Origin: Vreelandella piezotolerans
Lineage (GTDB): Bacteria; Pseudomonadota; Gammaproteobacteria; Pseudomonadales; Halomonadaceae
Reading direction: 5' to 3'
DNA length: 64,000 bases
Assembly (NCBI RefSeq): GCF_012427705.1
Contig: NZ_CP048602.1
Coordinates: 2,232,001 to 2,296,000, forward strand
Shown here: positions 9,213 to 19,008 of the stretch, piece after piece
Numbering within the stretch: the stretch's first letter is position 1
Layout: every line of letters begins with the position of its first letter
Program-made: the position numbers and the translations under genes
Notes under the pieces: generated by a model
What the model was told of the DNA's origin: nothing
What the model saw: the letters and a program-made list of their open reading frames with translations, nothing else
The model's database searches: none

Positions 9213-10574
9213 CTAAGTCACCGCGTGCGCATGGCCAGCGGACTGCGCTTCCAGATGGTCTGCCAGCGTGGCGCTTGCTTCGCCTTCGATCACCTGAACA
9301 ATGAAGCGACTGCGGCTAGACAGCGCCGTTTGGGCAAACAGCAGCGGCACTGCCGTGACGAGACCCAACACGGTAGTGACCAGCGCCTGACTGATCCCCC
9401 CTGCCATGAGCTGGGGGTCCCCCGTGCCAAAGACCGTGATGGCCTGGAAGGTCACGATCATGCCTGTCACGGTACCCAGCAGACCCATCAGCGGCGCAAT
9501 GGCGGCCAGCAGCTTGACGATGGGTTGACCACGTTCGATTTTAGGTAGCTCGGCGAGTACCGCCTCATCCAGCCTTGCTTCGAGCGCTTCCGGCGCTTGA
9601 TGTTTGTCCATTTCTTTAAAGCGCTGCAGAACACGCCCCAAAGGGTTGTCCGCGCTGGGCTGATGCAGCGCTTGACGCTGGCGACGCACGCGGGCGCTGA
9701 CCACCAACAGATACAGATACTGTGCCAAGGCGACTAGCAGGCCGATGCCCCCTAGCACCACGACCACGTAACCGACGTAACCGCCCTGCTGAAAGCGCTC
9801 CCATAGCGTGGGCTGCTGGGCCAGCGCTTCGAGCACGCTGCCCTGGGTAGGGTCGATAGCGAATTCGCGGCTCTCGCCGCTGTGATAAGCCGCTAATAGA
9901 TCGCGAATATCGGCGGGGGTGCGTGGCACCTCGGCGAGGCCACCTTCCTCATCTTGCCCTTGTCGAAGCAGCGCAGACTCGGTGAACGCAGCGAAATCAC
10001 CCAGTCGCACGACGCTGCGCGACGCTATGTCACCGCTGGCATCTGCTACCGGTAACGCCAAGCGCTCGGCACGGCCCGTATCCATGGTGAGAGCCGCTAG
10101 ACGATCAACGACGGCCTCAATGTTTTGCCGTTCGAGCACGTCGACATCGTTCAAACGCGGTGGCAAAGCATCGGCCTCAAGCGTTAGCCAGCTATCGCCG
10201 CCTAGCTCGTTGCGAACCTCTTCGCTATGACGCGTTAGCTCCGCCAGTAGCGCCGTTAACGCCTCGCCTTGTTCCGCCTGGCGCTGAGCAAGTGCCTGCG
10301 CCTGCTCGTTTTGCTCATCCTGTTGCGCTTCGAGCGCAGCCTGCTGCTCCTCGGCAGCCGAGTGGGCATCACGCGCCTCTTGCAAAGCGGCTTCTAGCGC
10401 GTCTTGATCATCCAAGAAAGATTGAAGACGCACCTGGTCACGCGCCTGGGCAGCCTCGCGGGCCTCTCTTAACGAGCTGACATCGTCGCTTTGGGCCATG
10501 CCAACGCTGCTGGTCAACACGCCGACCAATAGGGTGAGGCAAAGCCTAGCCTTGGAGCGAGAAAACAGACTCAT
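9213..10574 (-). CDS. TtpC-like MotA/TolQ/ExbB protein with periplasmic coiled coil
   Basis: This 453-residue protein starts with a signal sequence (cleavage near GMAQS, about residue 28). A Gln/Glu/Ala-rich coiled coil follows (about 33-125), then a linker, and a C-terminal MotA/TolQ/ExbB channel domain with a first helix near 270-295 and the block LMGLLGTVTGMIVTFQA. The architecture is that of TtpC, the extra protein that TonB2 systems of Vibrio need in addition to ExbB2 and ExbD2. Its periplasmic part is thought to help TonB reach the outer membrane. The ATG overlaps the stop of the DUF3450 gene as ATGA. The name ttpC is suggested by context only. Confidence 0.82.
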   Translation of the reverse strand: MSLFSRSKARLCLTLLVGVLTSSVGMAQSDDVSSLREAREAAQARDQVRLQSFLDDQDALEAALQEARDAHSAAEEQQAALEAQQDEQNEQAQALAQRQAEQGEALTALLAELTRHSEEVRNELGGDSWLTLEADALPPRLNDVDVLERQNIEAVVDRLAALTMDTGRAERLALPVADASGDIASRSVVRLGDFAAFTESALLRQGQDEEGGLAEVPRTPADIRDLLAAYHSGESREFAIDPTQGSVLEALAQQPTLWERFQQGGYVGYVVVVLGGIGLLVALAQYLYLLVVSARVRRQRQALHQPSADNPLGRVLQRFKEMDKHQAPEALEARLDEAVLAELPKIERGQPIVKLLAAIAPLMGLLGTVTGMIVTFQAITVFGTGDPQLMAGGISQALVTTVLGLVTAVPLLFAQTALSSRSRFIVQVIEGEASATLADHLEAQSAGHAHAVT

Positions 10575-11350
10575 GGCTGCCCTCCTTGGTCATTAGCCGT
10601 GATCGAGAGCGGGAGCTTTAGAAGTTCTGGGGTACGCTGGTCGGCCGCAATCCGCAGTCCATTACGTACCTGGCGACGAGCGGGCTCGTCTAACGCGAGC
10701 CAAGTTCTCTCTTCTTTATCCCAGACACCGCCCTCTCGGCCATCCGGTGTCAAGTAATAAAAGCCAATACGGCCAATCCGCAAGTATTCCACCTCCCTGG
10801 GGGAAGCGCCCTCTATCTCCAAGCGGCCACGCCAGCTATCAACCTCGCGTCCATAAGCGAGTTCTGCACGCCAAGCTTCGATCAGGCTCGCAATGCGTTC
10901 GGCACTACTCGCCTCAGGGCTACCTGCAGACGCCACCCGGGCGAGGCGCTCATCGGTCAAGAAGGGAAGATCTGACTCGATCCATCGAGTGAGCTGTTCG
11001 GTCATATCCTGTTCGATCATGGGCAGCGCTGCGCGCGTATCGCTCAAGGTATCCAGCGCTTGATTCAAACGTTGCTGGCGTTCGGCCTCACTGACCAAGC
11101 GGCTGCTGAGCGTGGCGTTGGCGGCTTCCATCTGGCGGGTTTCCTGCTCCAGGCGGCGAAGTTCTTCAATGGCGGATCGCGTGGCTTCATCCGCCCTATC
11201 GATTTGCTGCTGCAGCTCAGACTGGGCTTGCTGGGCCTCGACACTTTGGGCCGCTTGATCCACCGTCTCATCACTTGCCATGAGCGCACCGCTGGCTAGC
11301 ACGCCCGCTAGACAGCATCCACGCAAGGCAAAGAAAGGCCTGTTCCGCAC
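10571..11350 (-). CDS. DUF3450 periplasmic coiled-coil protein
   Basis: This 259-residue protein has a signal peptide (hydrophobic 8-24, cleavage near LMASD). A coiled coil follows (about 28-105, QAQSELQQQIDRADE and neighbours), then a conserved C-terminal part with FLTDERLAR, YGREVDSW and YYLTPDGREGG-W. This pattern fits the DUF3450 family, which is regularly found at the head of TtpC-ExbB-ExbD-TonB-TPR operons. The function is unknown; it probably works with the TtpC coiled coil. It is the first gene after the Fur-box-like site at 11468. Confidence 0.78.
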   Translation of the reverse strand: MRNRPFFALRGCCLAGVLASGALMASDETVDQAAQSVEAQQAQSELQQQIDRADEATRSAIEELRRLEQETRQMEAANATLSSRLVSEAERQQRLNQALDTLSDTRAALPMIEQDMTEQLTRWIESDLPFLTDERLARVASAGSPEASSAERIASLIEAWRAELAYGREVDSWRGRLEIEGASPREVEYLRIGRIGFYYLTPDGREGGVWDKEERTWLALDEPARRQVRNGLRIAADQRTPELLKLPLSITANDQGGQP

Positions 11351-11467
11351 GTTATGTCTCCGTCACTGCTCAGCGCGCCATCACGATCGGCGTGCTAAAA
11401 CTCATTAGGTATAAGAACGATTTGCGTTTAACGCGTGCAGTGCATAGCGTACCACTAATAGAATTAA

Positions 11468-11482
11468 TGACAATATTTATCA
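11468..11482. promoter_or_regulatory. Fur-box-like operator of the TonB operon
   Basis: TGACAATATTTATCA matches the 7-1-7 Fur consensus TGATAAT-N-ATTATCA at 13 of 14 defined positions or close to it, with AT flanks that extend the palindrome. It lies 118 bases upstream of the DUF3450 start. On the minus strand it overlaps TTGTCA, a possible -35, with TACGCT 16 bases further as a weak -10. Iron-dependent repression of a TonB system is what the family knowledge predicts. Confidence 0.6.
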
Positions 11483-11514
11483 TTAACATTCAGTCACCAG
11501 CGTATTTTCTGCAC

Positions 11515-11540
11515 ACAAAAAAGGCGCCTACCGGCGCCTT
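11515..11540 (-). terminator. Terminator after the Nudix gene
   Basis: A perfect 8 bp stem (AAGGCGCC/GGCGCCTT) with a four-base loop is followed on the minus strand by a run of six or more T. It ends the nrdHIEF-Nudix unit 15 bases after the Nudix stop codon. Confidence 0.85.
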
Positions 11541-11555
11541 GATGACTAATTAAAA

Positions 11556-11963
11556 TTAATGGTGATTTGCTACGATATGCTCTTTAGTGAGTGGCGCCAA
11601 AGGGAGCTGCCATGCTTCTTCCCGAGTCACCCATTTTGCTTCAGCTATTTCAGCTGCCGCCGTGACACGCTCATCAAGCACAAGGCTAAAGAGATATGCG
11701 TCCAACATCACACCTGGCTCATTGGCAGCGGGCGCTGAGTACAATCCGAGTGGAGAGAGACGGTCACTATTCACTATCAGCCCCAACTCCTCATTGAGTT
11801 CACGACAAAGAGCCTCTAGGGCAGTTTCTCCTGCATCGATCTTGCCGCCTGGCTGCATGAAAAAAGATGTATTGCGTTTACGCACCAATAGCAATCGACC
11901 TGTTGAATCGCTCACTACGGCGGCTGCTATTTTCAATACATTCGCGTTACTTGTTTGCATCAT
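11556..11963 (-). CDS. Nudix hydrolase
   Basis: The 135-residue protein contains a complete Nudix box (G-x5-E-x7-REL-x-EELG, from GGKIDAGE to REL-NEELGL, about residues 39-62), so it should cleave a nucleoside diphosphate derivative using Mg or Mn. The substrate cannot be told from sequence. GGTGGA lies just upstream of the two adjacent ATG codons at 11963 and 11960. It follows nrdF by 43 bases with no terminator between them, and a strong terminator comes after it. It is therefore probably the last gene of the ribonucleotide reductase operon, and a role in cleaning the nucleotide pool would fit. Confidence 0.85.
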   Translation of the reverse strand: MMQTSNANVLKIAAAVVSDSTGRLLLVRKRNTSFFMQPGGKIDAGETALEALCRELNEELGLIVNSDRLSPLGLYSAPAANEPGVMLDAYLFSLVLDERVTAAAEIAEAKWVTREEAWQLPLAPLTKEHIVANHH

Positions 11964-12006
11964 TCATCCACCAGATAACTGACGCCCCCACCCATTGGCA
12001 GCACTA

Positions 12007-13002
<996 letters not shown>

Positions 13003-13019
13003 TTAAAAGCGTTACCCGT

Positions 13020-15215
13020 TCAAAGCGTGCAGGAGACGCAGCCTTCCACCTCGGTGCCTTCTAAAGCACTTTGACGTAGACGGATGTAATAAAGCGTCTT
13101 GATGCCTTTACGCCAAGCGTAAATTTGCGCCTTGTTGATATCCCGCGTGGTGGCCGTATCCGGGAAGAACAGTGTCAACGAGAGGCCTTGGTCCACGTGC
13201 TTGGACGCTTCTGCGTAAGTATCGATGATTTTTTCAGGGCCGATTTCGTAGGCATCCTGGAAGTAGTCGAAGTTCTCTTCGTTCAAAAAAGGTGCCGGGT
13301 AGTAAACGCGACCCAATTTGCCCTCTTTGCGAATTTCAATCTTCGCCGCCACCGGGTGAATGCTCGACGTGGAGTGATTGATGTAAGAGATAGAACCGGT
13401 CGGCGGTACCGCTTGCAGGTTACGGTTGTACAGGCCGTGCGCCATCACCGAGGCTTTGAGCGATTGCCAGTCGTCTTGCGTAGGCAGTGCAATGCCGCTG
13501 CGCTCGAAGAGATGACGCACTTTCTCGGTACGCGGGAGCCACGCCTGATCGGTGTACTTGTCGAAGAAGGTACCCGACGCATAGGTGGAGTCTTCAAAAC
13601 CAGTAAAGGTCTCGCCATGCTCAATGGCCAGTCGATTCGACGCGCGAAGCGCATGGAACGCCACGCTATAGAAGTACAGGTTGGTGAAATCCAACCCCTC
13701 TTCTGAACCGTAGTAGATATGCTCGCGGGCCAGGAAACCATGCAGGTTCATCTGACCAAGGCCGATGGCGCGAGATTTGGCATTACCTTCAGCGATAGAG
13801 GGAACGCTACGCAAGTTGCTCATTTCAGACACGGCGGTGAGGCCACGAATGGCGATCTCGACACTGGTCCCGATATCGCCAGAATCCATCACCTTGGCTA
13901 TGTTCATCGACCCGAGGTTACAGGAGATATCCTGCCCTACCTGACGGTAGCCGAGATCGTCATCGTACTCGGTGGGCGTATTGACCTGCAGAATCTCAGA
14001 GCAGAGATTACTCATGTTGATACGACCCGCAATCGGGTTGGCGCGGTTGACCGTATCTTCGAACATGATGTATGGGTAACCAGACTCGAACTGCAGTTCA
14101 GCCAGGGTTTGGAAGAAGGCGCGCGCATTGATCTTATGTTTACGAATGCGCGCATCAGCCACCATTTCATGGTACTTCTCGGTCACGCTGATATCACCAA
14201 ACGGTACGCCGTAGACGCGCTCGACGTCGTAAGGCGAGAAGAGGTACATATCGTCGTTACGCTTGGCCAGCTCGAAGGTGATGTCAGGAATAGTCACGCC
14301 CAGTGATAGCGTTTTGATACGAATTTTCTCGTCCGCGTTTTCACGCTTGGTGTCCAGAAAGCGCAAAATATCCGGGTGGTGAGCGTTGAGATAGACCGCC
14401 CCGGCCCCCTGACGAGCGCCCAGCTGGTTAGCGTAAGAGAAGGCGTCTTCGAGCAATTTCATGATCGGGATGATGCCCGATGACTGATTCTCGATACGCT
14501 TGATCGGCGCGCCGGATTCGCGAATGTTGCTGAGCAGGAAAGCCACGCCGCCGCCACGCTTGGAGAGCTGCAGCGCAGAGTTGATGGAGCGCCCGATGGA
14601 CTCCATGTTGTCTTCGATGCGCAGCAAGAAGCAAGAGACCAGCTCGCCCCGTTGACGCTTACCGCAGTTCAGAAAGGTGGGGGTCGCGGGCTGGAAACGA
14701 CCGCTAATGATCTCGTCGACTAGCGACTTGGCCAGCGCTTCGTCGCCGCGTGCCAAGGTCAGCGCCACCATGCAGACGCGGTCTTCATACCGCTCGAGGT
14801 AGCGCTTGCCGTCGAAGGTTTTGAGCGTGTAGCTGGTGTAGTACTTGAACGCACCCAGGAAGCTCGGGAAGCGGAATTTATACGCATACGCTTGCTCGAA
14901 CAGCGCTTTGACGAACGCGAAGCTGTACTGCGCCAGCACGTCGGCTTCGTAGTACTGCTCTTCCACCAGATAATCCAACTTCTCTTCTAAAGAGTGGAAG
15001 AACACCGTGTTCTGATTGACATGCTGAAGGAAGTACTGACGCGCCGCTTCGCGATCCTTGTCCAACTGCAGCTCGCCGTTGGCACCGTACAGGTTCAACA
15101 TCGCATTCAGCGCATGGTAATCCAGCGTGCGCGCCTCGGTGGCTCCCGCAGCAGGGCGTTGATCTGCCGAGTTTTTTGCAGCTACGTTCTTAGAGACTGA
15201 GCTTGACGTTTCCAA
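13020..15215 (-). CDS. nrdE: Class Ib ribonucleotide reductase, alpha subunit
   Basis: NrdE reduces ribonucleoside diphosphates to deoxyribonucleotides. The 731-residue protein lacks the N-terminal ATP cone of class Ia NrdA, as expected for class Ib. It has the first active-site cysteine in [14 protein letters not shown], the radical cysteine in NLCSEI, the PPTGSIS-like loop and a C-terminal CVSC pair for rereduction by NrdH. The start is a TTG at 15215 with AAAGGAG ten bases upstream, overlapping the end of nrdI by 34 bases. The first ~28 residues (Ser/Ala-rich) are extra compared with E. coli NrdE (714). Confidence 0.95.
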   Translation of the reverse strand: METSSSVSKNVAAKNSADQRPAAGATEARTLDYHALNAMLNLYGANGELQLDKDREAARQYFLQHVNQNTVFFHSLEEKLDYLVEEQYYEADVLAQYSFAFVKALFEQAYAYKFRFPSFLGAFKYYTSYTLKTFDGKRYLERYEDRVCMVALTLARGDEALAKSLVDEIISGRFQPATPTFLNCGKRQRGELVSCFLLRIEDNMESIGRSINSALQLSKRGGGVAFLLSNIRESGAPIKRIENQSSGIIPIMKLLEDAFSYANQLGARQGAGAVYLNAHHPDILRFLDTKRENADEKIRIKTLSLGVTIPDITFELAKRNDDMYLFSPYDVERVYGVPFGDISVTEKYHEMVADARIRKHKINARAFFQTLAELQFESGYPYIMFEDTVNRANPIAGRINMSNLCSEILQVNTPTEYDDDLGYRQVGQDISCNLGSMNIAKVMDSGDIGTSVEIAIRGLTAVSEMSNLRSVPSIAEGNAKSRAIGLGQMNLHGFLAREHIYYGSEEGLDFTNLYFYSVAFHALRASNRLAIEHGETFTGFEDSTYASGTFFDKYTDQAWLPRTEKVRHLFERSGIALPTQDDWQSLKASVMAHGLYNRNLQAVPPTGSISYINHSTSSIHPVAAKIEIRKEGKLGRVYYPAPFLNEENFDYFQDAYEIGPEKIIDTYAEASKHVDQGLSLTLFFPDTATTRDINKAQIYAWRKGIKTLYYIRLRQSALEGTEVEGCVSCTL

Positions 15216-15631
15216 AACTCTTCTACTCCTTTGCGGACCTTGGCGACATCGTCATCGGTGCCAAATAATTCAAAACGATAAAGCAGTGGCACCTGGCACT
15301 TTTGGGCAATAATTCGCCCCGCCAAACCGTATGCGTCACCAAAATTAGTATTACCAGCAGCAATGACACCCCTTATAAGGTGTCGATTGTGCGCGTCATT
15401 TAAAAACTGAATTACCTGCTTTGGCACGGCCCCGTTGGCCGAACCACCCCCATAGGTGGGGGTGATCAATATATAGGGCTGCTCGATGCGTGGCGTAGGG
15501 GCTTCACGATTTAACGGTAGCCGCTGTGCACCCAAACCAAGCTTTTCTATGAAACGATGGGTATTGCCTGACTTGGTGGAAAAATAGACCAGCGTACCTG
15601 CCTGATTGGCTTCCACGTCAGCCGTGTGCAT
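15182..15631 (-). CDS. nrdI: NrdI flavodoxin-like protein
   Basis: NrdI is a flavoprotein that delivers an oxidant to NrdF for assembly of its dimanganese-tyrosyl radical. The 149-residue protein has the flavin-binding start [14 protein letters not shown], the [10 protein letters not shown] loop and the [17 protein letters not shown] segment, all typical of NrdI. It lies between nrdH (9 bases upstream) and nrdE (overlap), as in the standard nrdHIEF order. Confidence 0.94.
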   Translation of the reverse strand: MHTADVEANQAGTLVYFSTKSGNTHRFIEKLGLGAQRLPLNREAPTPRIEQPYILITPTYGGGSANGAVPKQVIQFLNDAHNRHLIRGVIAAGNTNFGDAYGLAGRIIAQKCQVPLLYRFELFGTDDDVAKVRKGVEEFWKRQAQSLRT

Positions 15632-15640
15632 GGGTGACGA

Positions 15641-15862
15641 TTACGCCAGCGCTTGAATGCGATCCGGGCGGAAGCCCGACCAGTGCTCTTCACCAACCAC
15701 GACGACCGGTAGTTGACGATATCCAAGCGCTTCGACTTCTGCTTGTGCGCCTGATTCAGCGGTAATGTCGATGACGGTGTAGTCGAGACCCTGCTTATCC
15801 AGCGCACGATACGTAGCGGTGCACTGGACGCAGGCAGGCTTGCTATAAATTTGGATTTCCAT
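15641..15862 (-). CDS. nrdH: NrdH glutaredoxin-like electron donor
   Basis: This 73-residue redoxin has the CVQC active site at residues 11-14 (KPACVQC), a cis-Pro in QLPVVVV and a GFRPDRI helix, the marks of NrdH, which rereduces NrdE and is itself reduced by thioredoxin reductase. It is the first gene of the operon, with AAGGA eight bases before the ATG, and its leader contains the two NrdR-box-like sites. Confidence 0.94.
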   Translation of the reverse strand: MEIQIYSKPACVQCTATYRALDKQGLDYTVIDITAESGAQAEVEALGYRQLPVVVVGEEHWSGFRPDRIQALA

Positions 15863-15942
15863 GGCTATTTTTCCTTTTCATAGCGGCAGTTTTCAGGTAG
15901 TGCGCAGCGCTTGCCCTACCTCTCTAAAAGTCACCACGCATA

Positions 15943-15952
15943 CTATATATAG
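15943..15952. promoter_or_regulatory. NrdR box 1 upstream of nrdH
   Basis: The palindrome CTATATATAG in the context ATACTATATATAGACC fits the NrdR consensus (ACA-C-A/T-TATAT-A/T-G-TGT type). On the minus strand it covers the likely -10 (TATATA, 16 bases after TTGAAT). NrdR represses ribonucleotide reductase operons when dATP is high. Confidence 0.7.
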
Positions 15953-15974
15953 ACCAAGAGAAAATCAATTCAAG

Positions 15975-15982
15975 CATATATG
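15975..15982. promoter_or_regulatory. NrdR box 2 upstream of nrdH
   Basis: CATATATG in the context AAGCATATATGGTA is the second site. Its centre is 31 bp from that of box 1, three helical turns, the spacing known for paired NrdR boxes. It lies next to the likely -35 of nrdHIEF. Confidence 0.65.
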
Positions 15983-15990
15983 GTATTTTT

Positions 15991-15999
15991 TCATCCACA
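15991..15999 (+). promoter_or_regulatory. DnaA-box-like sequence near the nrdHIEF promoter
   Basis: TCATCCACA differs from the DnaA box TTATCCACA at one base and lies just upstream of NrdR box 2. A single near-match can occur by chance. Confidence 0.2.
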
Positions 16000-16038
16000 G
16001 GTTATTGACAGCTCATGCCCAGCGCTATACCCAGGCAC

Positions 16039-16071
16039 AAAAAAACCGCCCCCTGATCAGGGGACGGTTTT
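16039..16071 (-). terminator. Terminator after sodA
   Basis: A stem of AAACCG and CCCC paired with GGGG and CGGTTT (one mismatch) is followed on the minus strand by a T run. It separates sodA from the nrdHIEF promoter. Confidence 0.8.
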
Positions 16072-16114
16072 AGGCGATGTAAAGCGCTTACATCGCGCTC
16101 ACGAAGCGTGAGTC

Positions 16115-16726
16115 TTAGGCGGTGGCGGCTTGGTAACGACGCTCGACATCGTCCCAGTTCACCACATTGAAGAAGGCATCGACGTAGTCGGGGCGCTTGT
16201 TCTGGAACTTCAGGTAGTAAGCGTGCTCCCAAACGTCCAGACCGAGTACGGGCGTGTTGCCGTGCATCAACGGGCTATCTTGGTTGAGGGTATTTTCGAC
16301 GACTAGTTTTTTCTCAGGCGTGACGGACAACCATGCCCAGCCGCTGCCGAAACGGCCCAACGCGGCTTTTTTGAAAGCGTCTTTAAATGCATCCAAGCCG
16401 CCCAACTCGGCGTCGATGGCTTTAGCAATATCACCATGCGGCTGGCCGCCACCCTTAGGCGACATCATTTGCCAAAACATGGAGTGATTCGCGTGCCCAC
16501 CACCGTTATTGATAACGGCTTGACGTTTTTCTTCGGGTACGCGGTCCAGATTGGAGATCAGCTCTTCCACTGGCACATCTTCAAGGCCAGTACCTTCCAG
16601 CGCACCATTCAAGTTGGTGACATAGGTATTGTGGTGGCGAGAGTGGTGAATTTCCATCGTCATCGCATCGATGTTCGGCTCGAGTGCATCGTAGGCGTAC
16701 GGCAGTTCAGGAAGGGTATGTGCCAT
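16115..16726 (-). CDS. sodA: Superoxide dismutase, manganese type
   Basis: The 203-residue protein belongs to the Fe/Mn superoxide dismutases. Metal ligands are the His in MEIHHSRHH, the His in GGHANHSMF, and Asp and His in [10 protein letters not shown]. Several features point to manganese: GGGHANHS instead of the AAQVWNH of iron SodB, and a Gln in NQDSPLM where MnSOD has its active-site Gln146. I chose the ATG at 16726, with AAGGAG eight bases upstream, over an in-frame Met 12 codons earlier. It is a single-gene unit between two terminators, next to nrdHIEF. Confidence 0.88.
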   Translation of the reverse strand: MAHTLPELPYAYDALEPNIDAMTMEIHHSRHHNTYVTNLNGALEGTGLEDVPVEELISNLDRVPEEKRQAVINNGGGHANHSMFWQMMSPKGGGQPHGDIAKAIDAELGGLDAFKDAFKKAALGRFGSGWAWLSVTPEKKLVVENTLNQDSPLMHGNTPVLGLDVWEHAYYLKFQNKRPDYVDAFFNVVNWDDVERRYQAATA

Positions 16727-16885
16727 GCTATCTTCTCCTTGAGTGGCTTCTATTGCGTTCACTACAGTAGGTGTGGTCTTACTTCACCCTTTTCAACCAC
16801 CGCCACGGCAATTTTTTACCATGGGCGGCAAACCTTTATCCCAGTACCTTAGTCAACTATTGTCAGTTTATCGAACCCGCCCGCA

Positions 16886-16919
16886 ATAAAAAAGCCGACT
16901 TCTGGCGAAGTCGGCTTTT
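16886..16919 (-). terminator. Terminator after etfBA
   Basis: A perfect 11 bp stem (AAAGCCGACTT with its complement, six-base loop) is flanked by A and T runs on both sides. It lies 23 bases past the etfA stop and could work in both directions. Confidence 0.85.
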
Positions 16920-16941
16920 GCTAGGCAAGCAGTTCAATAGC

Positions 16942-17868
16942 TTATAACTTGCTTTCCAACTCCGGCAGGATCTCGAACAGATCCCCTACCAGGCCGTAAT
17001 CGGCCACCTGGAAGATCGGCGCTTCGTCGTCTTTGTTGATCGCGACGATCACCTTGGAGTCTTTCATGCCCGCCAAGTGTTGAATCGCGCCTGAAATACC
17101 CACCGCAATGTACAGCTCCGGCGCAACGATCTTACCGGTCTGGCCGACCTGCATGTCGTTGGGCACGAAGCCGGCATCCACCGCCGCACGAGAAGCGCCA
17201 ATGGCTGCCCCCAGCTTATCGGCAATGCCGTCGAGCAGCTTGAAGTTCTCGCCGTTGCCCATGCCGCGGCCGCCGGAGATCACCACCTTGGCGCCGCCGA
17301 GTTCGGGGCGGTCGCTCTGCGCCAGCTCTTGCTTGACGAAGCGCGATTGGGTGTTGTCGACGACCACGTCCACCGCTTCTACCGTGGCGCTTCCGCCGCT
17401 GCCCACCGCATCGAACGCTGTCGTGCGCACGGTGATGACTTTCAGCGCGTCGTCGCTTTTCACCGTCGCGATGGCGTTACCGGCGTAGATCGGACGCAGG
17501 AAGGTATCGGCGCTGTCGACACCAATCACGTCCGATAGCTGGCTGACGTCTTTCAGCGCCGCTAGGCGCGGCAGGACGTTCTTACCCGTGGTGGAGGCGC
17601 TGGCCAGTACGTGGGTATAGTCGCCCGCCAGCTCCACCAGCAGCGCGCCCATGGGCTCGGCCAGCTGGTGGGCGTACACGGCGTTGTCCGCCACGCGCAC
17701 TTTGCTCACTCCGTCGAGCTGGGCGGCCGCGTCGGCGGCGGCCTGGACGCCTTCACCGGCCACCAGCACATCGATGTCGCCGCCGATGGCTTGGGCCGCT
17801 GCGACGACGTGGGCGGTGGCGCCCGCTAACTGACCTTCATGCAGGTCGGCAAGTACCAGAATGCTCAT
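16942..17868 (-). CDS. etfA: Electron transfer flavoprotein, alpha subunit
   Basis: EtfA and EtfB form the FAD-containing ETF that collects electrons from acyl-CoA and other dehydrogenases. The 308-residue protein has the Ala/Val-rich N-terminal domain and the C-terminal FAD domain with [44 protein letters not shown] and INKD. It follows etfB by 14 bases, with AAAAGGAG before the ATG. ETF passes electrons to the oxidoreductase encoded divergently at 19009. Confidence 0.94.
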   Translation of the reverse strand: MSILVLADLHEGQLAGATAHVVAAAQAIGGDIDVLVAGEGVQAAADAAAQLDGVSKVRVADNAVYAHQLAEPMGALLVELAGDYTHVLASASTTGKNVLPRLAALKDVSQLSDVIGVDSADTFLRPIYAGNAIATVKSDDALKVITVRTTAFDAVGSGGSATVEAVDVVVDNTQSRFVKQELAQSDRPELGGAKVVISGGRGMGNGENFKLLDGIADKLGAAIGASRAAVDAGFVPNDMQVGQTGKIVAPELYIAVGISGAIQHLAGMKDSKVIVAINKDDEAPIFQVADYGLVGDLFEILPELESKL

Positions 17869-17882
17869 GAGATCAGCTCCTT

Positions 17883-18632
17883 TTAAAGCACTTTGGCTTC
17901 GTTTTTCAGTTTGTCGATCAGCTCGTCCACCGAGGCGACTTTGACGCCGCCTTTGCGCTCGGCGGGGGATTCCACTTTGAGCAGCGTGACCTTGGAGGCC
18001 ACCTCGACGCCGTAGTCGGCGGGGGTTTTGACATCCAGCGGCTTTTTCTTGGCCTTCATGATGTCCGGCAGTTTGGCGTAGCGCGGCTCGTTGAGGCGTA
18101 GGTCGGTGGTGACGATGGCGGGCAGCGTGAGGGCAACGGTTTGCAAGCCGCCGTCGATTTCACGGGTCACGTTGACCTTGTCGCCGTCTACGGCCACTTC
18201 TGAGGCGAACGTACCTTGCGGCAGGTTGGTCAGCGCGGCGAGCATCTGGCCGGTCTGGTTGTTGTCGGTGTCGATGGCTTGCTTACCGAGAATCACCAGG
18301 CCCGGCTGCTCGTCGTCCACCACCTTGGCCAGCAGCTTGGCCACCGCCAGCGATTCGGCGCGCTCGTCGGTTTCAATGTGGATGGCGCGGTCGGCCCCTA
18401 GCGCCAGCGCGGTGCGCAGCTGCTCTTGGGCGGCCTTGGGGCCGACCGTGACGGCCACGACGTCGGTGGCCACGCCCTTCTCTTTCAGGCGCACCGCCTC
18501 TTCCACGGCAATTTCGCAGAAGGGGTTCATGGCCATTTTGACGTTGGTAAGGTCCACATCGGAGTGGTCCGCTTTGACGCGGATTTTGACGTTGTAGTCG
18601 ATGACGCGTTTCACCGCGACGAGTACTTTCAT
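17883..18632 (-). CDS. etfB: Electron transfer flavoprotein, beta subunit
   Basis: The 249-residue protein begins [14 protein letters not shown] and has the AMP-binding VAVTVGP and [10 protein letters not shown] regions, the [13 protein letters not shown] segment that contacts EtfA, and the recognition loop near [17 protein letters not shown] chose the ATG at 18632, which has GAGGAA just upstream and fits the family start; an in-frame Met 40 codons earlier gives an unlikely extension. It is the first gene of etfBA. Confidence 0.94.
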   Translation of the reverse strand: MKVLVAVKRVIDYNVKIRVKADHSDVDLTNVKMAMNPFCEIAVEEAVRLKEKGVATDVVAVTVGPKAAQEQLRTALALGADRAIHIETDERAESLAVAKLLAKVVDDEQPGLVILGKQAIDTDNNQTGQMLAALTNLPQGTFASEVAVDGDKVNVTREIDGGLQTVALTLPAIVTTDLRLNEPRYAKLPDIMKAKKKPLDVKTPADYGVEVASKVTLLKVESPAERKGGVKVASVDELIDKLKNEAKVL

Positions 18633-19008
18633 AGGTTCCTCGCTTGGCTCGTGATAGAGGCCGTTAACCCGAACAGGCGCCGCCACTAACGGGGCAACGC
18701 TAAAAAATTCATGCAAGCGTTTGATAGGCTGGTAAATGAAAAACCCTATCAATTTGCCACAGCCTACCCACCATCAACAACTCTCTCTGCGTGCGGCCTT
18801 GGTCGTAGCCCATGGGAGTCACTTGCCTAATCGGTATGGATAAAGTGCGCATTTGCCATCGTAGGGGTGACCTGACACGGGTATTATGCCTATCATGGGA
18901 GATAACCAGAAGCAAACGACCGTTTTAAATTAAGGCCATCTTTTCATAAGCTAGTGCCTATTCACTAGCCCGACAACGATGGCGCTTATGAGAATAAGGA
19001 GAAACCGG
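18633..19008. promoter_or_regulatory. Divergent etfBA / ETF-QO regulatory region
   Basis: This 376 bp stretch between divergent genes holds no convincing gene. It must contain the promoters for both units; I see no unambiguous -35/-10 pair. The clearest element is the PsrA-like palindrome at 18913-18926. Confidence 0.5.
18913..18926. promoter_or_regulatory. PsrA-like operator
   Basis: CAAACGACCGTTTT contains the palindrome AAAC-N4-GTTT and matches the PsrA consensus (G/C)AAAC-N2-4-GTTT(G/C) except for the last base. PsrA is the fatty-acid-responsive regulator of Pseudomonas and related genera, whose reported targets include ETF genes. It is 83 bases before the ETF-QO start. Confidence 0.4.

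Noticed and set aside
13125..14306. Two long plus-strand frames (193 and 195 codons) opposite nrdE
   Set aside because: Both lie antisense to nrdE and show no family signature or RBS.
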